Source: Plakobranchus ocellatus (lineage: Eukaryota; Mollusca; Gastropoda; Plakobranchidae). From it: a stretch of DNA of 35,860 nucleotides. Of the stretch, positions 25,501 through 30,338 are shown piece after piece; the first letter of the stretch is position 1; each line of letters opens with the position of its first letter. The position numbers and the translations under genes were made by a program. The notes under the pieces are model-generated. The model searched no databases, was not told the DNA's origin, and saw nothing but the letters and a program-made list of their open reading frames with translations. The stretch covers positions 626,406 to 662,265 of the forward strand of contig BLXT01000588.1 of NCBI GenBank assembly GCA_019648995.1, given 5' to 3'.

Positions 25501-28500
25501 CTGAGCTTCATTTGGACTAGTTTTGAAACATTATCCATGTAAAAGAGGGAAGATCTGGTGAGTGAGATAAAGAAGGGAAAAGATTATTGAAAAATCAGTT
25601 TAAATGATTCATCAATTTCATCTGTAATGAATCCTCAAAAATGAGAAATCAAATGAAAAAGAAATGGGTGTGGTTGTAGATTCCAACAGACCAAGCAAAA
25701 TAGAAAATGTTATGGAAATTTACTGTAAAGGTTAAGAGCTTTTATTGTCAAGGACTATATTAAGGACAAGGAATAAATATAGATTTTATTTTCGATATAC
25801 TGCTTGAAATGATTTAGTTTACTAAACCAAATCTGGAGTTGGATACAGATTTTGTTAAGAAGTAATTGCTTGCCAAAATGACATTGTAAGGTCACAATAC
25901 TGAACCTAATTAAGGTCTTAACCAGATTGGCTGTAATGAAGAAGGATCAGATACAAGCATTAGGCGTTCTAATTCAAATATTGGTTTATACCTTGTGATT
26001 ATTCATTTTTTGATCATTGAACATTCAGCTAATATATGTATATCTCACACTTTCTGCTTCTGTACATTTATAGAAGAGATGAAGCGCTCCACCACTGCAA
26101 CAACAGTCATGTCTACCCCAGAGCCTGAAGATGGTGGTTTCCCATCACTGGAAATGAGGCAATCAAGGAGAAGCCTTGCTAGGAATGGCAAAATACACAA
26201 TAATATCTATGCTCGGTAGGAGTTACTCTTCAACTCTTATACAAAGGAATCTTCTCAAGATGTACCTTTTTAGATCCAATGGATAATTTTATCTGAACAA
26301 GAGAAGAGAGGGCAATAGCAGCTTTTACCCTGTTTGCTGATAATTTATGCTTCATGTCTAATAATGAATGGGCCTGTAGGCTTGGTATACACTGAACACC
26401 CAGTTTAAAGCATTTTTGTTTCAGATTTATAAATATGTTCTGCAACTCAGCCAAACTTTTACTTTATTAAGATGATTTTTCGTTAGAGAGTTGTGTCCTC
26501 ATAGGATAGTATCTTTCTTGAGTGACACTTTGACACCCATATGTACTGATAGATTAAAAAAAATATGAATACAATTGAAATCTGCATGCTGTAAAGACTT
26601 CAGAACACCCTTCCTCCCCAAGAATTGTAAGCAGGAGTTTTACCCAGGTTTATTTTGTAGTGCTTCAAATTTGTACTCCTTATCCAGACCAGTCCCAAAA
26701 TTCTTAGATTGTTTGCAATACTGATTTAATAGCATGGTTTTTCTGTTTTAGGTATTGTCCCCTCTGGTAGAAGGTTAAACCTAATCCTCATGATCTGAAT
26801 CCATTTTTATTTTAAAATGTTTAATCCAGTTTCAAAATTGCTCAATTTGCAACCTGAAGAGAGGAGAAAACTCCAAACTGTTCTTATCTTTTCCAGCAAC
26901 AGAATTTAAGCTTGCTTTTATTTGCTTCCCACTGTGTACTATGCATTGTATCTGCTGGTGAGTTATTAGACAGGCCTTACCAGTCATTGAGTTATCAGAC
27001 AGGCCTTACCAGTGATAAAATTCTTTTCTCCACCCTCTCTTTGCCTGATCGCCTGCCTTGCCACGTGTCCACTTACATACACATTGTATATTACTGTGTG
27101 TCCTCGGGCAGAAAGAGATCAGGTGGAGGTATAAATCTGGTAAGCTCAATCTATCCTTTTCAAGCATGTGTACACTGGAAGCTTACATACTTGAAAGGAA
27201 TAGATTTCAATCCATAATACTTCTTTCAGATATATTAAATTCAATTTTATGGTTTGCATAGGAAGATTTGAAGGTATCCATGCCTTAGCATAATTATAAT
27301 GAATGATTTCATTTTTTTTTTAAGATCTCCACCAAGGCCAAGTCCTGCCAGTGTAACCTATTCTGAAGATATTCCTCCTCCCATGGCTGGTGCTGCAGCT
27401 GCTGCATCAATAAAGCCTCCTTTGTCTGAGGACAACAGCTCTGTGTTGTCTGAGAAACCATCAAATCTGGGAGATTCCTCCTCTGAGGAAGTTAGTAACA
27501 AAAGCTTTTTTGTTTTATTAGTTATGATTATGATTATAGACAAATATAATTAAAATTATTTAGAAGATTAGCAAATTTGACAATAGTGTATGTTTTATTC
27601 TTGGTGCCATTTAAAATTGTTGGTAATTAAAATATTAATCAGTAAAGAGACTTTATTGCCAATCAGCAGATATCAATAAGCAAGAACTCCAAAAAGATTT
27701 TAAACAAATTTGAAAGAAAGGATTTTTTAGCACTATCACTGTCCCATTACTATTATAAAATGACCTTAAAGAGTAAGACCAAAAAGACCTGCTTGTGTCA
27801 GCAGCGAGGTGGGATAGAGAAAAAAAAGCTGAATCTAAGAATTCATAGATTATGAAGTGCAATACAGCAGCATTGAAAAGGTTGGACAAAAAATTCCACC
27901 ACAAGCAAATCCTGCAGGGATTACAAGGGTGAAGAAAAGTAATTCTCATGTTTGGTCCAAACATCAGGAAACCAGGAGTAGGATCCTGATTGTTCTGTGG
28001 CATGACTTTCCTTGCCACCTTCACTTTCTTTGTTAAAAATAGCTCTAGCTACCCATTTGATGCTGGGTGGAAACAGGAGAGCAAAGAAAAATTGCTTTAG
28101 CTTGGGTTGGAATTCAAACCTTGGACCTCTCAGGTTGTAGCCATCTGCCCTACAGATGAGTCACAGCTCCTTAATAGAAGGGTACAATCCATTTTAATCA
28201 ATGATGCTAATAATCAGATGTTTCCCTAGTTTTTTTCGATCATGATGGGTTAGTAGTAGGTGTACATGGCATTATAAATTAGGTTCATTGGTTTTCGTTT
28301 CTTGGATTATTTTTTGTCTACATGCGTAAACATGAGATTGGGATAGGGATGGATAAATTCTAATCATTTTTGGGTCTGCCACTAGTTCTTTCACTCTTTA
28401 GAAGAATCACATTTATAGCTCTCTCTTTATTTCCTTTTTGCATTATTTGCATGAAAAAGCTCCTAAAAGCGCTTCTTTTTTCTCACATCCTCTCACAACC

Positions 28501-30025
28501 TTATCAGTGGCCATTTTATAATTCTTGGTGTGAAAAAAAAAATATTGGTTATGATTTGAGGCTGCTGGAAATGAGCTCTACTGTACTCCACAAGAAATGC
28601 TAAATATCCTCAGAAATGGGGAAATCCTCAAACATGTTGACTTAATGAAAATCGTAGAAATCCTATATTGGAAAACCCAGTGACAGAAAAGGAAATCATG
28701 AAGTGAAAAGATGGCTAGCAATAGCAAGATGAAAAACTTGTTGAAAAAAACAAAAAAAAAGTCAAGTAAAATTAAACATTCGCGAAACTTACCAATTATG
28801 ATCCGAGAAACCAAAGACATTAGGCAAATGCAAAGCCAAGACCATCAGAGCTTTTTAAATGATGTTCAACTGAAAGTTAGCTTTCTTAGAATCTCGTGGA
28901 GAGAAAAAAAACTTTCATGAGGAGAGCTGGATTTGGGGGTTGAAGGAAAAAATGGAAAAACGTATTCTCAGAGTAGCTCTCCATCAGACTTGAAAAGAGG
29001 AAGAGGCTTGGATGACCAAAGCTGATTTATGTCAAGGATAGTAAGAAATTAATTTTGAGGTAAGCTGAGGCAGTAGGATGCCTAAGGATAAAGGTATGAC
29101 AGGAAAGGCTCTCAAGATAGTTTTATTGTTTCAATAATGGATGCTTTGCAGAACGGCAGGTTAAAACCAAAGATATTTCAGCTCTACTATTATCCTGGAA
29201 TGCATTACAAATTATTCGAAATGTTTGGTCAAAAATCGTTCTCCTTTGATTATCTGAATGTCAAAATGTTTTCTGGCTATTATTTTTTTTTTTGAAGCGT
29301 CAATCAACTTATCATTGCAAAACATTAGTAATGTCCACCAGGTAACTATTAAAAGATTTTGATTTAAGAAATATAAGCCTCAAAAATTCATTGTAAAATG
29401 AAGTTGTAGGAAAAAGTCACAAATTAATTCTATCTTAATAAAGTAAAATTTTTCAAGTAATTTTGATTTATGATGACTTCACTATGATTAATGACATTGT
29501 CATATTTGATTAACTTCCTCCTCTTTTTTCCCAATTAATGTGGTGTCTGATAAATTTCTTCTTTCTTTTCAGACTAGTGATAGTGATGACAGCAGTGATA
29601 ATTCCATTGCTAAAGCACCTGTGCCAAGCTCGCCTCCCCCTCCTGCTTTCAGCAGTCACTTCAATCGAGCAACCTCAAGTAACAGCAGCAATCATTATCC
29701 TGGCCATAGCAGATTCACACAGAACCAGCATCCAAACAGAAGCACACGCAGCTCTAGGTCTGGTGTCAGTGCTGGCGCTGGTGGTCATAGCAATAGCAGT
29801 AGCAGCAATCCTACCCCCACTGTGGATTTGGGCGATGGTGCTGGTGCTGCTGTTCACTCAACAGGTCCCTCATGGAGATTTCAGAAGCCTAGCAATGCAT
29901 ACACATACACTGATAGTGAAGCTGAAAGCAGTCACTATGCATTCAGCCTAAACAATGGCAATATAGTTGTGAACAATGTGGCAGGTGCACGAACTCCTCT
30001 AGCTGGATTCTCCTCCTTTGTATGA
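726..30025 (+). CDS. sdk: Sidekick adhesion protein, 3' half of the gene (spliced, partial)
   Basis: Joined exons: 726-912, 1731-1879, 2169-2322, 4258-4459, 6003-6106, 6518-6588, then 7720-7999 or 8615-8843, 13284-13399, 16326-16551, 17225-17359, 19496-19657, 20812-20958, 23280-23456, 24170-24301, 26074-26215, 27325-27490, 29573-30025. The frame stays open across all junctions and gives 983 residues (1000 with the first alternative exon). Seen: end of one FN3 domain, six full FN3 domains, a transmembrane helix at about residues 699-723, and a serine-rich tail ending GFSSFV. Known of the family: Sidekick proteins are homophilic cell-surface adhesion molecules with six Ig and thirteen FN3 domains; the C-terminal hexapeptide binds PDZ scaffolds of the MAGI type, and they act at synapses and epithelial tricellular junctions. 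Inferred: this gene does the same in its host. The Ig domains and the gene start lie upstream of the window. No promoter is visible. The identity is firm; individual exon ends come from splice consensus and phase. Confidence 0.93.
913..1730 (+). other. Intron 1
   Basis: GT...AG intron, phase 1, with poly-T runs and no other feature that I can see. Confidence 0.8.
1731..1879 (+). CDS. sdk: sdk exon 2: first half of FN3-8
   Basis: Residues 63-112. It opens with the APGPPVNIWF block, carries the core FN3 tryptophan at residue 84 (TIVWQQPDEPNG) and continues into the C strand (YKVAWRRF). The PGPPV...W.QP..PNG layout matches Sidekick FN3-8 closely. Phase 1 in, phase 0 out; the donor is CAG|GTAATA at 1879/1880. 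Confidence 0.93.
1880..2168 (+). other. Intron 2
   Basis: Short phase-0 GT...AG intron inside the FN3-8 domain, ending TTCTGCAG. Nothing else is visible. Confidence 0.8.
2169..2322 (+). CDS. sdk: sdk exon 3: second half of FN3-8
   Basis: Residues 113-163. Contains the FN3 E-to-G strand pattern VSGLNAETTYIFSVTARTQ, then DWGEEA and TRTNR, as in Sidekick FN3-8 (the family has an RKGWGEAA-like stretch here). Phase 0 in, phase 1 out; the donor is G|GTAGGC at 2322/2323. Confidence 0.93.
2323..4257 (+). other. Intron 3
   Basis: A 1.9-kb phase-1 intron, AT-rich with poly-T and poly-A runs. I see no coding segment or recognisable repeat. Confidence 0.8.
4258..4459 (+). CDS. sdk: sdk exon 4: first part of FN3-9
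   Basis: Residues 164-231. It begins DRPNPPYNVRIG, has the FN3 core tryptophan at residue 188 (DIYWSEG), then GPIRNYTIQYR, the C strand with a possible N-glycosylation site (NYT). This matches the Sidekick FN3-9 opening (DRP.PP ... W ... PVRYYTIQ). The donor is GG|GTGAGT at 4459/4460, phase 2. Confidence 0.93.
4460..6002 (+). other. Intron 4
   Basis: Phase-2 intron, GT...AG, with a TA microsatellite near its 5' end (annotated separately). Reading frames at 4955-5607 have no domain content and are not coding. Confidence 0.8.
4492..4526. repeat. (TA)n microsatellite
   Basis: About 17 uninterrupted TA units, 32 bp downstream of the exon 4 donor. Its length is likely polymorphic. Confidence 0.95.
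6003..6106 (+). CDS. sdk: sdk exon 5: end of FN3-9
   Basis: Residues 231-266. LQPNSYYSFRVAATNDLG is the classic FN3 F-strand pattern (L.P...Y.FRV.A.N..G). It ends in RQTLQDK at the domain boundary. The donor is A|GTAAGG at 6106/6107, phase 1. Confidence 0.92.
6107..6517 (+). other. Intron 5
   Basis: Phase-1 domain-boundary intron with a strong poly-T acceptor tract (TTTTTTTTTATAG). No other feature is seen. Confidence 0.8.
6518..6588 (+). CDS. sdk: sdk exon 6: N-terminal strands of FN3-10 (constant part)
   Basis: Residues 266-289. PDGAPQNVAIVALTRESIKI leads to the FN3 core tryptophan at residue 288 (TWE). The donor is GAG|GTGAGT at 6588/6589, phase 0. This is the shared 5' half of FN3-10; the remainder comes from either of two downstream exons, both of which continue directly from ...TWE with (A/P)P.E. 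Confidence 0.92.
6589..7719 (+). other. Intron 6 (upstream of exon 7a)
   Basis: Phase-0 intron within FN3-10. It ends in a weak pyrimidine tract and TTTTCAAG. Several short reading frames at 6858-7418 lack domain content. Confidence 0.75.
7720..7999 (+). CDS. sdk: sdk exon 7a: alternative second half of FN3-10, long form
   Basis: Encodes 93 codons plus one base, with the same phases as exon 7b (0 in, 1 out). The text opens APELELWNSDFLMGYYVRLR, where Sidekick has a PP.ED..NG.L.G..IRYR stretch. A polar loop rich in D, S, E and H follows. It then closes with the FN3 pattern LEPGLKYMCNVQAYNFLGGG and ends LEI at the domain boundary. It carries about 17 more residues than exon 7b, mostly in the middle loop. 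The donor G|GTACTT at 7999/8000 is weak, which fits regulated splicing. It is open throughout and codon use looks normal, so it is unlikely to be a dead copy, but no transcript evidence is available. Confidence 0.83.
8000..8614 (+). other. Intron between alternative exons 7a and 7b
   Basis: 615 bp of AT-rich sequence, GT...ATAG. Splicing from 7a to 7b would break the frame. No obvious regulatory motif or paired element stands out by eye. Confidence 0.7.
8615..8843 (+). CDS. sdk: sdk exon 7b: alternative second half of FN3-10, short form
   Basis: Encodes 76 codons plus one base (residues 290-366 in the short form). It starts PPPEDTWNGFLLQDIVMFRE, right after the constant TWE of exon 6. It continues to TMQRLTIGVRYEIRVSSENS and VGRGPPS, the F and G strands of an FN3 domain, and ends VGDI. 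The donor G|GTAAGA at 8843/8844 is stronger than that of 7a. In sequence it resembles the single Sidekick exon of other animals (YEIR.S..N.VG.GP.S, VF.VG), so I take it as the ancestral-like version. Confidence 0.92.
8844..13283 (+). other. Intron 7 (downstream of exon 7b)
   Basis: A 4.4-kb phase-1 intron, the largest in the window. I looked for a third copy of exon 7 and found none: no open stretch of at least 75 codons has FN3 content. A 119-bp tandem duplication is annotated separately. The rest is AT-rich with poly-T runs. Confidence 0.75.
9259..9496. repeat. 119-bp tandem duplication
   Basis: Copy one 9259-9377 and copy two 9378-9496 are head to tail with only two base differences by eye and no gaps, which implies a recent duplication. 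The unit is AT-rich and has no coding content. Confidence 0.95.
13284..13399 (+). CDS. sdk: sdk exon 8: first half of FN3-11
   Basis: Residues 366-404. APFEAPQDLQVTNKSSSELF leads to the FN3 tryptophan at residue 388 (VSWTPPPKDSTNGDLIGYK). The W.PPP.DS.NGD..GYK stretch is a close match to Sidekick FN3-11. The NKS is a possible N-glycosylation site. The donor is AAG|GTAAAT at 13399/13400, phase 0. Confidence 0.94.
13818..13832. repeat. G homopolymer ending in an undetermined base
   Basis: Fourteen G in a row followed by the only N in the window. This is a sequencing or assembly ambiguity at a homopolymer. Confidence 0.95.
15477..16006. repeat. Diverged tandem duplication, about 265 bp per unit
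   Basis: Copy one about 15477-15741 and copy two about 15742-16006 share blocks in the same order: GATTAGAGACTTCTTAGAAG, AAAGACTTTTGGCTTTCTTA, CTCTAAGTGTTTATTTT, GAGATCTAGAAAGTAACATT and GTAAAATTAGCATAT. Many substitutions and small gaps separate the copies, so this duplication is much older than the 119-bp one. No coding content is seen. Confidence 0.9.
16326..16551 (+). CDS. sdk: sdk exon 9: second half of FN3-11, with internal 27-bp duplication
   Basis: Residues 405-480. VVYWQSES is the C strand (the family has IYFWEA here). LLPYTMYCTTVEAFNIAGEG is the F strand and the following turn, and QRTSEDY ends the domain. Between them EKQIVLDNL occurs twice in direct succession. The acceptor is TCATATAAG|GTT at 16325/16326; the donor is T|GTAAGT at 16551/16552, phase 1. 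Confidence 0.92.
16401..16454 (+). repeat. Perfect 27-bp tandem duplication inside exon 9
   Basis: Units 16401-16427 and 16428-16454 are identical and encode EKQIVLDNL twice. The length is a multiple of three, so the frame is kept. It duplicates the E-strand segment of the FN3 domain. Confidence 0.97.
16552..17224 (+). other. Intron 9
   Basis: Phase-1 domain-boundary intron ending CTCTGTTTCCAG. Contains a short TA run at 16799-16818 and a poly-A run near 16945. The open frames at 16962-17255 run through the intron into the exon and show no domain of their own. Confidence 0.8.
17225..17359 (+). CDS. sdk: sdk exon 10: first half of FN3-12
   Basis: Residues 480-525. YPSPPRELRFRNITLKELVV leads to the core tryptophan at residue 501 (LWSPPSSPNGQILRYQLQY), matching Sidekick FN3-12. 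NIT is a possible N-glycosylation site. The reading frame stops at 17362, so a donor must come first. I chose A|GTTAGT at 17359/17360 because it gives phase 1, which fits exon 11; this donor is less canonical than most here. Confidence 0.88.
17922..19192 (-). mobile_element. Candidate decayed LTR-type element
   Basis: The block contrasts in base composition with the surrounding intron. Read on the minus strand, a purine run (GGGGGAGAG in 18123-18132) is followed directly by TGTGGAGGA... and, about 200 bp on, ...CCGCAACA. This is the layout of a polypurine tract followed by a 3' LTR with TG...CA ends (17922-18122, 201 bp). The right edge also reads TGTGGAGGA on the minus strand, and TAAA flanks both ends (17918-17921 and 19193-19196), a possible 4-bp target duplication, although the flanks are AT-rich. 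No gag, protease or polymerase coding is visible, so it would be a non-autonomous or heavily deleted copy. It could also be another kind of repeat. Confidence 0.5.
18745..19190. repeat. Minisatellite, about 57-bp unit, around eight copies
   Basis: The core GAGACCTCTCGC (or a variant) recurs at 18753, 18816, 18875, 18932, 18989, 19043, 19100 and, degenerate, at about 19157. Spacings are 63, 59, 57, 57, 54, 57 and 57 bp. Units also share CTCCTTGAG, TTGTTGTCCT and AGCCACCCTCA. Most spacings are multiples of three, so long open frames appear on both strands without indicating a real gene. Confidence 0.92.
19496..19657 (+). CDS. sdk: sdk exon 11: second half of FN3-12
   Basis: Residues 525-579. 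FYVSDLLENQNYTFQLAAFT is the E-to-F strand region (L.EN..Y.F...A.T), followed by SIGRGN and VITGP. NYT and NIS are possible N-glycosylation sites. The acceptor is ATCACAG|GG at 19495/19496; the donor is G|GTAATT at 19657/19658, phase 1. Confidence 0.92.
19658..20811 (+). other. Intron 11
   Basis: Phase-1 domain-boundary intron, AT-rich, with a short TG run near 20305. No other feature is seen. Confidence 0.8.
20812..20958 (+). CDS. sdk: sdk exon 12: first half of FN3-13
   Basis: Residues 579-628. GSPGAPLQPLVERKQKYIII leads to the core tryptophan at residue 600 (TWKNQDEGYSPIYGYHIRYQ), as in the last FN3 domain of Sidekick. It ends EQRSRKKRQ, an unusually basic run in the C-C' region. The donor is G|GTATAA at 20958/20959, phase 1. 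Confidence 0.91.
21065..22602. mobile_element. Candidate terminal-inverted-repeat element, about 1.5 kb, no transposase
   Basis: The left end at 21065-21082 and the reverse complement of the right end at 22585-22602 share GACATGCCTAC and most of the adjoining bases, an imperfect 18-bp inverted repeat. Inside each end, TTCCGGAAT- and TTCCGCATTTTT-like words recur. The body has higher GC than the flanks. No transposase-like frame is visible, and I could not find a clear target-site duplication, so a MITE-like or deleted DNA element is the best guess. Confidence 0.5.
22288..22434. repeat. 73-bp tandem duplication with polypurine-like core
   Basis: Copies 22288-22360 and 22361-22434 share GTGTTTGTG, CGATTTAGACAG, ACCGATATCCTCTACACTCT and AAGGTACACCT. 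On the minus strand the core reads as a purine run followed by TGTAGAGGA, resembling the junction at 18111-18140. Confidence 0.93.
23280..23456 (+). CDS. sdk: sdk exon 13: second half of FN3-13
   Basis: Residues 628-687. DAWEPILELS, then the F-strand pattern LKPSTNYSFRVRAINAQGIS and PPSPAS end the last extracellular domain. NYS is a possible N-glycosylation site. The acceptor is TGTCCTTAG|AT; the donor is C|GTGAGT at 23456/23457, phase 1. Confidence 0.94.
23457..24169 (+). other. Intron 13
   Basis: Phase-1 intron between the ectodomain and the membrane segment. It holds a 38-bp tandem duplication (annotated) and otherwise AT-rich sequence. Confidence 0.8.
23602..23677. repeat. 38-bp tandem duplication
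   Basis: Units 23602-23639 and 23640-23677 are nearly identical and contain CAGTCCCTTCGGACAGAC, which can form a small GTCC/GGAC hairpin. Confidence 0.95.
24170..24301 (+). CDS. sdk: sdk exon 14: juxtamembrane and transmembrane segment
   Basis: Residues 687-731. A short stalk (LVSKSAKVFHTQ) is followed by WWFLVIVALTGVILILLIIT and LLCYV, a hydrophobic helix at about residues 699-723, then the basic stop-transfer EKRRSKG. The WWFLV start of the helix is a Sidekick hallmark. The donor A|GTAAGT at 24301/24302 is strong. A second in-frame donor lies 45 bases downstream. Confidence 0.95.
24302..26073 (+). other. Intron 14
   Basis: A 1.8-kb phase-1 intron. Its first 45 bases are open and in frame and may be used as an exon extension. 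The rest is AT-rich with no feature seen. Confidence 0.75.
26074..26215 (+). CDS. sdk: sdk exon 15: proximal cytoplasmic tail
   Basis: Residues 731-778. The conserved block GGFPSLEMRQSRRSLARNGK and HNNIYAR corresponds to the Sidekick tail stretch FPALE...RR.S...NG.Y.R. The upstream part, rich in T and S, is less conserved. Starts after TTTATAG; the donor is CG|GTAGGA at 26215/26216, phase 2. Confidence 0.93.
26216..27324 (+). other. Intron 15
   Basis: Phase-2 intron with a 29-bp tandem duplication (annotated). Nothing else is visible. Confidence 0.8.
26960..27017. repeat. 29-bp tandem duplication
   Basis: Units 26960-26988 and 26989-27017 both contain ACAGGCCTTACCAGT. The same word, with one change, occurs next to the 38-bp duplication at 23596-23610. 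Confidence 0.93.
27325..27490 (+). CDS. sdk: sdk exon 16: middle cytoplasmic tail
   Basis: Residues 778-833. It starts SPPRPSPASVTYSED, a block nearly invariant in Sidekick tails, passes through an alanine-rich stretch, and reaches SVLSEKPSNLGDSSSEE, the second conserved block. The donor GAA|GTTAGT at 27490/27491, phase 0, was chosen because exon 17 enters in phase 0. Confidence 0.92.
27491..29572 (+). other. Intron 16
   Basis: A 2.1-kb phase-0 intron ending CTTTCTTTTCAG. It contains a SINE-like element on the minus strand (annotated). The open frames at 28370-28920 have no domain content. Confidence 0.8.
27880..28172 (-). mobile_element. tRNA-derived SINE (approximate limits)
   Basis: Read on the minus strand from 28172, the sequence begins AAGGAGCTGTGACTCATCTG, with an A-box-like segment at 28147-28165. 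A B-box-like GGTTTGAATTCC follows at 28109-28120, in the order and spacing of an RNA polymerase III promoter in a tRNA-like head. The segment ACAACCTGAGAGGTCC between them resembles a tRNA anticodon arm and variable region. The body runs on toward about 27880; its end is not clear. No intact tRNA fold is expected. Confidence 0.55.
29573..30025 (+). CDS. sdk: sdk terminal exon 17: distal tail and PDZ ligand
   Basis: Residues 834-983 and the TGA stop at 30023-30025. It opens TSDSDDSSDNS, an acidic serine cluster, then a proline run (PSSPPPPAF) and long low-complexity stretches of S, N, G and A. The conserved SWRFQKPSNAYTYTDSEAES follows, where other Sidekicks have SWRRQ...AYSYTESDS. The protein ends ARTPLAGFSSFV. 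Free C-terminal SFV is a class I PDZ ligand. The acceptor is TTTTCAG|ACT at 29572/29573. The low-complexity middle is longer and more asparagine- and glycine-rich than the part I recognise in vertebrates. Confidence 0.96.
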   Translation, partial: TSDSDDSSDNSIAKAPVPSSPPPPAFSSHFNRATSSNSSNHYPGHSRFTQNQHPNRSTRSSRSGVSAGAGGHSNSSSSNPTPTVDLGDGAGAAVHSTGPSWRFQKPSNAYTYTDSEAESSHYAFSLNNGNIVVNNVAGARTPLAGFSSFV

Positions 30026-30332
30026 TACACTTTTTATGTTGGAAACATTCTAGGATGATATCAGTCTGCATAAATCCCCTTCACTGCCTTTTCAACCCCA
30101 AAGACTTCAGAAATCCCAGCTCAAGACTCAACTTGATGCACGTCAATAGATTCTTTTCCAACCATTGTTCTAGGCAGCTTTCTACATATGCAAATGTTTT
30201 AGATCTATATGTATAAAGATCTCAGCAAAGAAAGGAAAATTGATGTGCAAAAGTTAGAAAAATATGGGGAAAGTGCTTCCAGCTTGAAAAAAATTGCTTC
30301 CTTTTTCTCTTTTTACTCTGGACACTATACAG

Positions 30333-30338
30333 AATAAA
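30333..30338 (+). terminator. Proximal polyadenylation signal candidate
   Basis: AATAAA about 308 bases after the stop codon. T- and GT-rich sequence follows at about 30397-30440, where a downstream element would be expected, though rather far. It would give a short 3' UTR. Confidence 0.4.

Noticed and set aside
27653-28024. Minus-strand 123-codon frame
   Set aside because: Overlaps the body of the SINE-like element and has no recognisable protein content.
29538-29951. Plus-strand 137-codon frame with hydrophobic runs
   Set aside because: Shadow of the terminal sdk exon in another frame; the frame at 29573-30025 carries the conserved tail motifs.
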